Source: Ephydatia muelleri (lineage: Eukaryota; Porifera; Demospongiae; Spongillida; Spongillidae). Taken from it: a DNA stretch of 64,000 nucleotides. The position numbers and the translations under genes are program-made. The stretch is from assembly GCA_013339895.1 (NCBI GenBank), contig JABACO010000024.1, positions 4,397,298 through 4,461,297 on the forward strand, in the 5' to 3' direction. Below are positions 23,096-35,300 of the stretch, piece after piece. Below the pieces are notes generated by a model that worked only from the letters and a program-made list of their open reading frames with translations, was not told the DNA's origin and did not search any database. How positions within the stretch are numbered: the first letter of the stretch is position 1; each line of letters opens with the position of its first letter.

Positions 23096-24162
23096 CTGCA
23101 ACGGCAAAGCGTCTCTCTAGTTCCTTTGCAGCCTCCTCACAATAACATTTCGTCAAGGCTCGGATCAAGTCTTCAATGGAGGGGTCAGAACCGTTCAGCC
23201 ATCTACGAAGTACTTCTCTCAGATATGCCTCATTTTTTTTGGTGATACCACGTTTTGAAGGAATAGACTCCACATCATCAATGCCCAGAGCCTTTCCTAA
23301 CTCCTTCCATTCCTCAGCTGCCAATGTCTTTATCGGATCAAAAACATCCTTGAGTTCGAGTTCTGTTTTAGTGGGTGGGATTTGAGGTGCTGTGGGGAGA
23401 AAGGGTAGCCATGCTTTGAGAACTGTTGGAGAGAAGCAAGCTGAATTTTTACAAACGTTACAGTAGAAACGATGAATTCAGAGTTGGACATGAGTATAAG
23501 TTACAGATGACTGAGTAATACTACTAAGATGCTGGATACTTCTATTTAATTAATCAGACACATAAAAGGCTCTGCTATCTCATTGATAATTTCAATTACT
23601 ACTCTTAGCTGTGTATTATAACTGCTCACTAAGAACCAAAAGCCTCGAGTGCTCACCATCTATTGAAGGTTGGCATCTTTCAGAATGATGTAGTGTCCAT
23701 TGGGCTTCAATGGGCTGCTGCTGACTTGATAGTGACGTTGATGGGTGTTGTGAAGGCGATGGCTGAATGCCACCACCACCTTCATGAGATAATGCCAACA
23801 CAATACTGATGAATTATATATGTACAATTATCTTTGAATATCATAGCATTGCTTTCTTCAATACAATTTTATTTAGACTGGTATCTCTTACCATCCTCCA
23901 TCACCAGCCTGGTCACAGCCTCAGCAGTGTCTTTGAATTTTAGTACCTCCAATACCTCAATGAGACATCTGTACGTGGCTCTGCTCCCTTCGTGTTGTAG
24001 CCATTTTAACAGCATCCTTTCCCTCTTGTTCTGTTCATTGTGTTCTTCACAATCAATGTCATCTATACTTTGATCATCAAGTAGACGCTTGCCAACACTT
24101 TTCCAATCAAATTTAAGCAATGAAACTTTCAGAATAATATTACGCTTGCCCTTTGTGTCCAT
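23096..24162 (-). CDS. protein with two death domains, 5' exons
   Basis: Three consistent minus-strand exons. 23892-24162 starts with ATG at 24162 and encodes a first death domain (KFDWKSVGKRLLD, RMLLKWLQHEG, CLIEVLEVLK). 23657-23779 is a Ser/Gln-rich linker. 23096-23389 encodes a second death domain (AEEWKELGKALGID, YLREVLRRWLNG, LIRALTKCYCEEAAKELERRF). All junctions have GT/AG and the phases match (G|GT, G|CA), ending at donor GGTCAG, so the gene continues to the left, where no further exon was recognised. Family knowledge: tandem death domains mediate homotypic adaptor interactions in apoptosis and innate immunity. It lies about 3 kb downstream of the ankyrin/Roc gene and on the same strand. 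Confidence 0.82.
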
Positions 24163-24775
24163 AATGGATGAAGTGACCTGAGTACCTACGGAGGCAATAG
24201 CACGCTAACACCACATGGGTAATCCACACCCACCAGCAGACCAGGGGCAGCGGAAGCTGTTTAGCATTGGTCCTGCAGACTACGGGACGGATCTAGGAAT
24301 TTGCGTGTGAAGGGGGGCACCCTTGAAAAAACTCCGAAAACTAGGCAAAACGCGACGGCCAGGAGGCCTTTTAAACAGTATCTACATTGCTCATAGATAT
24401 ACAATGCAAAAAAAAGTTACAACCGGCAGTACACAGTGCAAAAAGTTAGATATACGATACGGTATATTTTTGGTTATTTTTGAGAATACGCCAAAATATA
24501 CGCCTGAGTACTATATTGAAATATAAGACGACGTTTATTCAAGAATCCGCAAGTGTTAAATACGTCACTGTTTATATAGGCACAATTAAGTGTACAAAAT
24601 ATACCCCCATAAGTATATTTATATCATACTACCGTGTATATTCAAGTTTCACATATTCTGTGTGTATATTTGTCTGCGAGTTATCAATTCCTGTATAAGC
24701 GTTCATAAGCATCTAATTACTAAGGAGCTGGCGCTTGCCATTAGTACTTAGCATGCGACAGTCAGTACAAACCGA
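24163..24775. promoter_or_regulatory. presumed upstream region of the two-death-domain gene
   Basis: Non-coding AT-rich sequence upstream of the ATG at 24162. No unambiguous TATA box or initiator can be assigned; the promoter call rests on position only. Confidence 0.25.
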
Positions 24776-24814
24776 ACTTGACACGCTCAATGCCGAAGTC
24801 GGAATTCGATACTG

Positions 24815-25150
24815 ATGGACATCTGCCTGTGTGTATATGTGTGTGTGGACATCTGTCTGTGTGGGACATCTGTCTGTGTGGGACATCTGTCTGTGTGTGT
24901 GTGTCTGTGCATATGCATGTGTGTGGACATCTGTCTGTGTATACGTGTGTGTGGACATCTGTCTGTATGCGTGTGTGTGGACATCTGTCTGTATACGTGT
25001 GTGTGGAGATCTGTCTGTATGCGTGTGTGTGGACATCGACCTGTCATGTGTGTACGTGCGACTGTGCATGTGTCCGTCTGTGTGTTGTGTGTTTATGCGT
25101 GTGCGTGGACATGTGTGTCCGCGAGTGTGTGGACATGTATGTGCAAGTGT
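24815..25150. repeat. GTGTGGACATCTGTCTGT minisatellite
   Basis: About ten imperfect units of 20-30 bp built on GTGTGTGGACATCTGTCTGT, decaying toward 25150. Open frames on both strands are repeat artefacts. Confidence 0.9.
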
Positions 25151-25286
25151 GTGTCATTACAATTCTGAAATGTTAATGTGTAGTCATTACAATTTTGAAA
25201 TGTTAATGTGTACCATTTTTATTCTTACCATTATTGTTCAATTTGAAATGGATATACAGTACATAATGATATGGAAAGTATGGTAA

Positions 25287-26026
25287 AGAGGTTGTGCAAT
25301 AGCGTCATAAATCGTCATCAATAGCAACCTTTGCTAAGCGCCATTTTGAGTGTCAAAAGCACACACGTGTCTATCCGTAATAGAGTGATTGGAGGTTCCT
25401 GACTAACCGTTTGAGCCATTTCGTGTGATTAAATGCAGCTAGAAAGTACGGCCAAATACTCTGAGTATTACTATTAGCTTCATGACACTGCCAAACAGCG
25501 TTACAAGGTAAAATTGGAGCTGGTTGGTGCGCTTGAAGACCCGTATGTTGCGTATGAGAAATTGTTAGTGTAGATTGGAATAATTGGCCTCAGGTTCCGA
25601 TAGCTGTAGCAAAGACTCTGCAGCATCAATCTTTTTTTTTACCAACTTCCTTTTTATCACCTCCAATGTTCTGTGGAATCTGTTCATATCATGCACACGC
25701 TTCCTTTTCAAAGGGCTCTTCATGTGCTCGAATAAGGAAGGAACATAATCAGGGGATAGGAGGTTGTTGCTCTATTCCCCCGAAACGAAGTGTACGCTAC
25801 ATATCCACGAGTACTCATTTGGAATCCAATCTTTGCGCCGGCCCCACTGCTGCTATCCACTGGGACTTACGTTCTTCATCTTGAGGAAAATGAACGCCCG
25901 AACCTTTAATGAAACGATTACTGCATCCAACTGCACAACAAGCCTTGCCCATACAATTGCTTTTGACACTCAAAATGGCAGTTAACACAAATAACGTCAC
26001 TTCGCTCCGCCCATTGCACAACCTCT
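25287..26026. mobile_element. 740-bp inverted-repeat element carrying a THAP fragment
   Basis: Ends AGAGGTTGTGCAAT at 25287 and its exact complement at 26013-26026. A second matched block lies inside the arms: GCCATTTTGAGTGTCAAAAG at 25343 and its complement near 25957. The arms are therefore about 75-80 bp. The interior holds the broken THAP frame. No clear target-site duplication was seen. Best read as an internally deleted derivative of a THAP-transposase element. Confidence 0.65.
25640..25952 (-). pseudogene. THAP-domain remnant
   Basis: From ATG at 25952 the minus strand reads GKACCAVGCSNRF and FPQDEERKSQWIAAVG, then changes frame by one base and continues RKDWIPNEYSWICSVHFVSG, a TAG, and SNNPLSPDYVPSLFEH. 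This is the C2CH zinc-dependent DNA-binding THAP domain (C-x4-C ... W ... C-x2-H) found in P-element-like transposases and THAP proteins. One frameshift and one stop inactivate it; no catalytic domain follows. Confidence 0.78.
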
Positions 26027-26410
26027 ATTGTTTTTTACAATTTCACGCAGGCTTGTAAATGTTGTAACATTGAAGATTTCTGCCAGTTCAAGAAATAGGT
26101 GATAGTCTTACTTGTCAATAGGTTAGTGCTGTTATCGTTGTTATTTACTATTTATAACCAAATTTTAAAGTGCACCAATTAGAGTATGCCATTGCACGTG
26201 ATGGCTAATTTTGGCGGGTTCCTGTGTGAGTGCATGGCCTGGAAAGGTACATGACTTTGCTTATCACGTTTGTGTTATTTTGGGGATGCGTTTGTGATGT
26301 AGTACATCAGCCTCATCAACCTGCTGAAAGCAAGCCTAGTATACGGTAAGCGACTCTGAACTATTTGTGTGCAATGCACTTTATTGGGGTTGGTCCCCGG
26401 TTATTACAAG
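26027..26410. other. unassigned flank
   Basis: No gene or repeat family recognised. Confidence 0.3.
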
Positions 26411-26413
26411 CGG

Positions 26414-26815
26414 CCGATTCTGCTGAGGTAAGTTACACAGTGACCATTTCAATTGATAACAAATGTTATTGTTCTCGTCTTTATCAGGTCACATAGTACG
26501 TGGGGACCGCTGTCTCAAGGACTATGGGTTTCGGCTATCACAGCGCGGGTCGATTCTGCTGAGGTAAGTACGCAATGGCTTTACTAACTAACTTCATTTT
26601 GCTTTTCTGCAGCGTTTCTTTTCGAACTGGTAAGTATGCTGGGGGCACTAAAATGTATTTTTCTTTTGTGCGCATTTGGTTAGTCAGCACCAACAAGTCC
26701 ATCACTAGAGGTAAGTATGGCCATTTCAATTGGCGCCAAATGTTATTATATTCTCGTCTTTATCAGGTCACACTAAGTTAGTACTTGGGAACCGCTGTCT
26801 TAAGGCACTATGGTG
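26414..26815 (+). repeat. duplicated segment with splice-site-like borders
   Basis: Two related stretches (26414-26526 and 26700-26815) share ATTTCAATTG, TTCTCGTCTTTATCAGGTCACA and ACCGCTGTCT. Four GGTAAGT-type donor-like sites occur on the plus strand (near 26427, 26561, 26629 and 26709), each 3' of a short segment, and TTTATCAG precedes GTCACA like an acceptor. This could be a tandemly duplicated small exon and intron; no protein is recognised. Confidence 0.5.
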
Positions 26816-26902
26816 TTTGAATATTTGTGTTTGGTGTTGTACCACTTATATGTGCGAAGAAAAGTTTTATAAACCAAGCAGATGCAAAGGGGAAGTGGGG
26901 AT

Positions 26903-26929
26903 GGGGGGGGGGGGGGGGGGGGGGGGGGG
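26903..26929. repeat. poly(G) tract
   Basis: Uninterrupted run of about 27 G; length is probably unreliable. Confidence 0.95.
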
Positions 26930-27272
26930 CAGAGGACTGGTTTACGGAAGGTCAAAGCCCAAATTACGATAGTGCGCGGTTCACAAACCGTGTAACATTA
27001 ATGAAATTCAAAGGTTTGCTAAGATACCAGAAACCGCACGTGACTGACAATATTTCAATATACGCATTTGCTTATAATGTTCAATACGCAGACAGCTTAT
27101 ATTGCTGCTTATATTCGAATATACGTTATAATATACAGTGTCGCATAACAAACTTTTTGCACTGTGGTAGTTGGTGGATGTGTACTGTAGGTTAGAAATT
27201 TTAAAACTAGCAAAATGAATACTACTAGTGAATGATAACTATTAAAGGCTATTCTGAATTAAATAGGGTATT

Positions 27273-29356
27273 TTAATATGCAAACGTACCATGAATTGTG
27301 ACTTGCTTGGGCTGCTTTTGTGTAGATTCTTTATTAAGCCAGACAATGTGCTGGTCTGTCAGATCCATATTGCTACGACAGTGGATGCATTTTGCTTTGT
27401 TTGTATCGCACTTATATGGTACAGCTGCTTGTCTACACAACTTATTGGAGCAGATAAAACCATCCTTTGCATCCTTCAAACCATTGTAAAGCAGTATCTC
27501 AACGCATTTCCCCACACCCTCATAAATCAGATGTCTAATTTCAGGACATACTTTGGTGCAATCACCGGTTTCAAGATGCACCTCTATGTGCGATATTGAA
27601 TCAATGATGGTGAATGTTGCAGGAAAATCTGTGAGATTAAAACGAACACAATCTTTGTAAAGACAATCTGGGATCTGATTGTCCTTTTCCGCAATACAAC
27701 ATTTGTGCTGTAAGAATGCTACAAGACAACTGAATAACCCATATGGTACACCTCCCTTAGGAAAGCAGATTAGGAGCGGTTCAACCAATTCCTTTTCACC
27801 ACCCTCCCACTTATCAGGCCTCGGATTTAAAAGGGCTGGCATAAGATAGTCGTCACCATTGCTACTGTCATTGCCTAAGCGGACCATGATGAAGAGATGA
27901 CACATCAGTGCGATGAAATGCTCAATTGTAAAAGTATGGCCAATAAAATGCTTTTCAAAATGCTTGAGTGCAAGAAATTTATGGCTGATAATTGCATGAT
28001 TTTTAAATTTGGTGCGCCAAATGCCTTTAATACCTTTAGCATCTAATGCAGCAAGGTTATGTTTACATTCAACTAGATCTGTAATGATCTTCAGGATGAC
28101 CTGTGGATCCGAGATCACTATATCTCTAAGCTCTGGTACTTTATGGTACCACAGAAAGAGATTATATTTGACCATGTGCTTCAGAGCTGTTTCAAAACCT
28201 AGCTCATCCATACCTAACTTCTGCGCTAGCTCAAGACATCTATTGTGACTCAAAACACCCTGTACAGCCGACCTAGTTATCTGCATCTCCAAAACAAACC
28301 ACTTCATGGGAAGAAGAGGAGAGGAAGCATCATTACTGCAGTGACTCACAATTGCTTGTCTAAGATGCTTTGCAATGCCTTGATCATTCGAATCTGGTTC
28401 AATCCCATTAACTTCCCAGATTACCTCACTCTCATTTTTTTCCACTAGGCATTCTGGTGGTACGATTTGTCTGATTATAATATCCTTGTCTTTCTTCTTC
28501 TCCAAACATTCATTCTCCTTATCTCTATGTGTGCCCACTACGAACACTTGAGGGTGGACATCTCCAGTGTATGTGGCCCTCACACACTGATGTAGAACTT
28601 GCTTGTGTGAGGATGGGGACTGGCATGGTTCCCCCAAGAGATTGCAGTCCTGCCCATAGAAAGAGATCATAGGATGGTGGTCTAAGGGTTCTGAGAGATT
28701 TACGGCATAAAGGATTGCAGACAAATCTTGAACAAAAGCAGGTAGGAGCTCAAGAAACTGAGGTTGACCACCACTATCAATGAAGTAAACCAATTTCACA
28801 TTCAGTTCTTTCCAATCTGATAGTTTGCTTTTAAACACCTCAATAATAAGACTATCTATCTCCTGAATGGCTGGGTCGAGGGCAAGCTTATTCCCTGAGA
28901 CTATTGTATTTACATACAAATTGTTGGGGGGAGACATTGTGTGCACATGACGGTTATGGGATTCTGTGTTGTCAAGCACAGATTCATTTATTGCTACTTG
29001 TGGCATTGTTGAAGCTGGAGGAGGTGTGGCAGGATGTGAAGAGTCCACCTGGTAGGCACTTGCAATGACTTTCATTAGTTTGGTTTCATCCAACACTTCC
29101 CAAATTCCTGTATCACCCTCAACAACACTAGCTAGTATGGAGCTGACTGAGCCTACCAAAGCCTGGATGGGGTTATCAGCCAGTCCTGTGCTGACTCGAC
29201 CAATTGGTCCATCTGTATTCTGGGGTATCGGTATCTGTAGCAGGAGCCTCTTCAGGCATGTTTTCCCTACACCTGCTATTCCAAGCACTAGGCATTTGAT
29301 AATAGACAGTTTCACTGAGCCAAACTTCATAGCTTCTTCGTACAACTGCTTTGCCA
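27273..29356 (-). CDS. Roc-like GTPase / COR-like exon of ankyrin-Roc protein
   Basis: A 2.1-kb exon, the 3' part of the large ankyrin gene; acceptor CTCACAG at 29357-29358. P-loop GIAGVGKT at about residues 26-33 (G1), DSGGQPQF at 194-201 (G3, Walker B), GTHRDKE at 275-281 in the position of the G4 specificity loop. Residues 355-430 (WFVLEMQITRSAVQGVL, LFLWYHKVPELRDIVISDPQ) resemble the COR region that follows Roc domains. The tail has cysteine pairs (CSNKLC, CDTNKAKCIHC) that could bind zinc. The frame ends with a stop at 27273; a strong donor (G|GTACGT at 27289) just before it leaves open a further exon. GTPase with likely signalling role; partners unknown. The phase joins exactly to the linker exon at 30723-30779. 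Confidence 0.85.
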
Positions 29357-32300
29357 CTGTGAGGAAAATTACAAATAAATTAAATGGTCAATTTGTGTGA
29401 CAGCATTGCAATGTGTAAAATGACACATTGCTTGCAAGTTGCGCTACATTTACATTCATCAATCATGGCCCTGATAATCAATCAAGCTTACCAATATGCA
29501 TGGATTGTCACAGAGACATGTAATTAGGATAGTTACCACTAGATACAAATATTTAAAATCGCGTATGAATGCATATAAAGTAAATGTAAGTCAATCATTT
29601 TAAAGTGGAGCCGATATGATGACAAGATCAATTTCTTTATTTCTAGTGCTTGTACACATTTTCTGTGTTTTCCTTCTGAAATGTGATTGAGCAGAAGCTT
29701 TTAAGCTACCTAGAATTACTTTTTACTAGCATTGCTTAGAAAACTTACGATAAAGCTAGCTTTTGTTGTTGCTACAATCACCACATAGATCAATCATATA
29801 AGCCAAAGGAATGTTTGATTCAATGCTATGTTCATTTGAACCAAAAATGATGCTTAATGATGTGACATATATCTTCTAACGCTTTTTTTTTTGTGAAACA
29901 ACAATCTAAATCATTGCCTGATTTATATGTACATTTGCACCTGTAAATTGTTTGATGTGTAGTAGTGGGAATGTGTAGAGTCATCCATGAATAATCAAGA
30001 AGCTTTTTGCCACCATGGCTTTGGATTATAGTCCTACACTGCCAATGCATGACAGTGGGATATGGTTTGCTAGCGTATGTGGTCAGCCACATTGGGGTAG
30101 ATATATGGCAGTGATATATCAAATCAAAACATGTAGATGATGATTGATTATTTTTACATTTTTGTGTTTATTGCTATCTATAATACTTGTATTGTATACT
30201 TCGCATTTACAAATGTGTTTACCATAAGATTAATATTGCATAATTGCAAATAAATAAATAAATAAATACAAACTTGAATAGTCTGTTTCTCCTAAACGTG
30301 ATTTGTATAAATTGACAGCAATAAGTAGGCTATATCACGTGAGTAAAATCAGAGTGGAATCTATACTTTTAATGCTGTGCTCAGTTCTGGACCCTTATTG
30401 ACCATAACCATTCATTAAATCTACTAGAATACTTGGTGCACATGAATACTTTCGATGGCGGAGTCAATTTGATATATTCGTGCTGACTTCTTGAAATGTA
30501 ATTCTACAGTGTATATTCAATATGAACTGCACTGTACACATAATTATAAATTTCACAGTGATAGTGTATAAAATTGAACACTAAGAATACAAAATAATTT
30601 AGCTTTGCATGAAATAAGTACAGAATTCGGGTTGTAAATTAGACAAAGATACAATACTCCAAAATAACTATTGTACGATAGATGCTGTACATAAAAACAT
30701 CCACATGGCATGTTCAACATACCTGTTGCTTGTGTTTCATGATCCAAAACAATTTCATAGTCATCCTGGTCATCAGATTCTGATTGAAAACGATCAAAGG
30801 TGACTTCAAAGCAGTATCGACATGGTATATCCAACATACCTGGTGCTGGTGTTTCATCATCGAAAATAATTTGATCATCCAGGTCATCAGATTCCCATTG
30901 AAAATTGACCCCAAAAGCAAGATCATTATTCATAGTGTCCTCTACGTCTCTTGTCTGTCCAAAGAAGAATGTTAAATTAGCAAGTATTTCAAAGGATACT
31001 CACCGCCTTCACTGAATCTGAAAGAGAGAGAACATGGGATACAAAACTGCTTTTCCAAAATGCAGTTACAATGAGTACATGACAAAACCTTACAATGACT
31101 GACTCTAATTACTAAATTAGTTCCTATCGACATGAGGTAGTACTACTTCCTGTCGATAGCAACTAATTCAGCGCAATTAGAGTCGGTCATAAGGTTTTGA
31201 CTGTTAGAATGTTTTCCATTACTCACTGTCATCGTTTCTATAGCACAAATTACTGTAAGTAAAGTATCTGATATGAGTCAGTAGATGATAAAGAAAAAAT
31301 CATCAAGTTTACAGTAAGAATGCCTGCACGACAATATGAACAATAAGTGCTAATAAATTACATGTAAAGCATACATTAAGTATGAGAAATCAAAAGGATA
31401 CTATTTTATATTACAGACCTACCCATCCCTTCAACATTTAATTACGGCATTAACACTTTGAACGCCAATTAAGTGCGTATATGCATGCACACACAACTGT
31501 TACACCATTCATGCATGAGTTAGATATTGCGTGCAAAAATGTGTTGATTATATTTAGTTACAGCATGCATATGTTTGCTGCACTTGTAATAATGCATAGC
31601 CCAGATCAGTGTAGTATATCGTGCGTGTTCATTCCCTCCTTTTGCAAGTTCGCATTATGGGTTGTTGCAACAAAAGGTCAGCAGGTTATAATGGACAGAC
31701 AAATGTGCTGGATGACATATGTTCAAATCTTTGTATGACTAGGGGGTTACATGCATGTCAGTATTGCACTTGCATGCATATTCAAAGCGATTTGATCAAC
31801 ACGATATAACACACAGCACGGCATGAATGGTGAGGCAGATAATTCTCGTTTTCTGAGCATGCATGTATACATGCACTTGGCGTTCAAAGAGTTAATTCCA
31901 TATCAATGTCATCTGACTACCACACAGAGTAGCAAATTGTAACAAAAGATAATATTCGACATCATGAATTGTGTAGTTATAGAATTGATTATACAAGTAC
32001 ATATACACGTTGGATTTTAACTTACCTAGATTCCATGCTAAAGAAGTCAATTCTTGAGCAACAGCAGTTCTACCCTGCATGACTGCAAAGTAGCTAGGAG
32101 TAACGCTAGCCTAAAACATGTGGAGTGGAGTGATTGTTATACTGATTATATACTATTGCCAATCAAAGTAGCATGCGATTCCAACTACAAAGCTAAAGCA
32201 ATGAATTATCATGCTTTTAGGAAAGTATTATAATTCAATTGTGGACAATCATGCTATGGGCGTAAAAGATTACGTAATCTCATAAATATTGGAGTGTAAC

Positions 32301-35300
32301 TCATGTTTGTCCACATCCAATTGAGTTCGATAATGTTTGGAGCCATGCCATATTTAAAATTAAGATTTTGGGCTTTTAATGTCACTGGTCTGCTATGTAA
32401 CATGCATGGTAGGGCTGGTCCGAGTACTTGGGATGGCTCCGTATCGATTCAGTTCCTTGTCAGAATCTTGAACTAATGAAACCAACGGTAATTACAGCGA
32501 GGAACCACTAGGCAGTATTGGTAATACTTTGTGGTGCCTGTGCAGCATGTGCATTGCTCTCTACCCAGTGAGCCAGAGTGTCTATATGCATATTGCATAT
32601 TTAGGTGACACCCTTTTTACGACAAAGGCCTGCATTGCATTCCTGACTACAAGGAATTCACGGAATGCCTTCAGTAGCTTGTTCTTTGCATAGTTTGCAT
32701 GGTGGCCATGATGCACATGAATAGGCCTACTACCCGATCAGCCCTCATTCAGAACAGGGGAAAAGGGTAAACCTGCTTGGGTCGTCCTATCACCATGCAG
32801 CATACCATCAGTTCATCTATGCACAAGCTCCTGCAAGAAGCATGGTGCAGACAAGCTCCATCCCTGGAATCTTAATGGTGAAACTTTGATGTAGACCGCA
32901 GATATCATAAGATCCATCACAATTGTTTCACAATTCATATTACCCTGCTTGGCATATGTGAAGGCTTAACACACTTGATTATGCAAATGTACAACAGTAT
33001 ATGGTGTGTAAATTATCTTGGTTGTTCTGCATGCATTCTTTATTGCCACTGATTCCAAGCTGTTTCCCTCACCTCAGCACCAGCAGCAATTAAAGCTCTT
33101 GCAGTCTCAACATTACCAGCCACATGGAGTGCAGTATGTCCATGCTGTAGTAATGCATAATGAATGAACTAAAATTGTGTTACATAGATATGTGATCAAG
33201 ATAATCATTTAGGTAATTACAATAAACAAACAACACCGAATTTGAAGTGCATTGGCGTTCCATCACTAAAAAGACTTTATTTAATATTTTGAGAAAACTC
33301 TGTTTTATGCATGTCGTGTTTTTGTTCTCAGCATCTACATGCATCAAATAAAATGTTTGTTCAGGTTTGTTTCCCAATACTATATATGTATCCCCTCCAT
33401 AAACACTGATACAGTATTTGCACACAGATTGTACATAGTTTATCACATGTATTCCCAGCTTTAGTGGCGAATAGCATCAAGGAAGTATATAATAATGTGG
33501 CTGTCTGGTTAAGTACAAATATCTAGGCCCATACATGTTTTTTTGAGATAATTTTTACCCGTTTCTTTTGTTATTTAGAACATGAATGTTTCAAGATAAA
33601 GAACAATAATTTCATTCCATTCACTCATTTCGGTACCGTGTTCATTTTCCCCCCACTTTTATCGGCCTCGATGGACCTTGAGGTACCCATAGCAATTTTT
33701 GCACCTATTTACAGTGTTTCATTTCTTAAACTATACCACTTTCTTCAACATGTTTTATGTGGGTATTTTCAAAGCATGGCTGCTAAAGCGGCTATGAACA
33801 CTAAACACCCCACATGTTTTGCTACAGTAATGAAAAATGGCTATGTGTATTTCCAGTGAGAACCCGAGCTCTTTACAGTTGAGATCCTTGGAAACAATGA
33901 TTGCATTACTGAAACACAAAAAAACATCGTGCTCTTACTGAGGAACAAAAGCTACATATTCTATTAGCATACCACTCCCCGCAAGCTGAAGACACCAAAA
34001 AACTGTTCATTGGTATCCGCTGTCGTTTAGGAAGATGATTGGCGGGTGGATGGCTACTTGGATTACCTGCTGATGGTGCCAATCATGATACATCAGACTA
34101 ACTGCTTTGGTTGAATAGCCCAGTAATGCGGCTACAGGTTTAAGGGGAACTACCAACAACGGGCAGCCACATTACTTGGCTATTGAACCAAAATAAAAAG
34201 CAGATCTATGTTCTATATACGCTACTACAACAGAATCAGGTTATGGAAAAATCCGACATAGTTTAGTCACCCCTCTACTTAGAGGTGCAGTGCTCCAGTT
34301 CGAAAGAACACATATTTAATAATATCAATCGATTTGTACATGAGGAGCTATGCCATTTGCATTTCCTGATTCAGTATCTTGTTTGGAGTACACTACATAT
34401 AGCTTAATTCAATTATGACTTGTAAACAAAACAACACACTTAGGTAAACCACTGCTGATCAGGTTGGCTGTATTTCTTGGAATTAAGGTGCCAAAATTTT
34501 TTATGTGTACCCCTAATAGACATATAGTGGAATTATTATACAGAACTCTTAAATCCTACTGGCAGTGGAGATCAGTACGAAAGTATCGATTTCCAGAGGG
34601 GAGGCAGGGCTTTGTTTAATTTTGGACGATTTTATTTGACTTAAGGTATGAAAATTATACAGTTGCATGAAGAAGTCCCTATAGTATACATATTATGTTT
34701 GAAACCTTTAGTGAACATCTGAAATGGTGATTCAAACATTTGAAAAACCTCAGCCATTCTGTCCACATCTTGAAGATTCCAATGAACCATCAGACTTGCT
34801 GATGTCACGTCAAAGTAGGTGTACATGCTAAAATATGCATTGCAATATGAGAACAGTTGCTCTTCGTGTGAAGGGTTCTTTTTACAAACTAACACAGCAT
34901 TGTACCAGAAGGTTCCTGTTGCAGCGTTTCAGAAAACAAACGACAAATGAAAAGCGACATGATGATGCTATTGGCAGAGTCGGGTAGTAATGTATAGAAA
35001 GTGGGTGCAATATGAAAGCCATAGAACCATCAAAACACACTATGCTACAAGAACATCATCTTCTGTAGAAGAATGTTGGGCCTTTCACTCAGAGATGTAC
35101 GACACATTTGACAAAGCTGTTTCCTGATAAATAGTATTAGCTACTAGCAATCTATTCTGAAACAAAGTGTACTGCAAGCAACTTAATTGACTGGCTGTCT
35201 TTGACAACATAGGGTGCCTCAACCATAAGACCTGCAAAATGTGGAACAAGTATCTACATTCAAAGCATTACTTTATCATATGCAATGCAAATATTGGTGC

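Noticed and set aside
27273..29357. Stand-alone bacterial-type gene starting with GTG
   Set aside because: The GTG overlaps a splice acceptor (CTCACAG) and the phase matches upstream linker exons, so it is an internal or terminal exon.
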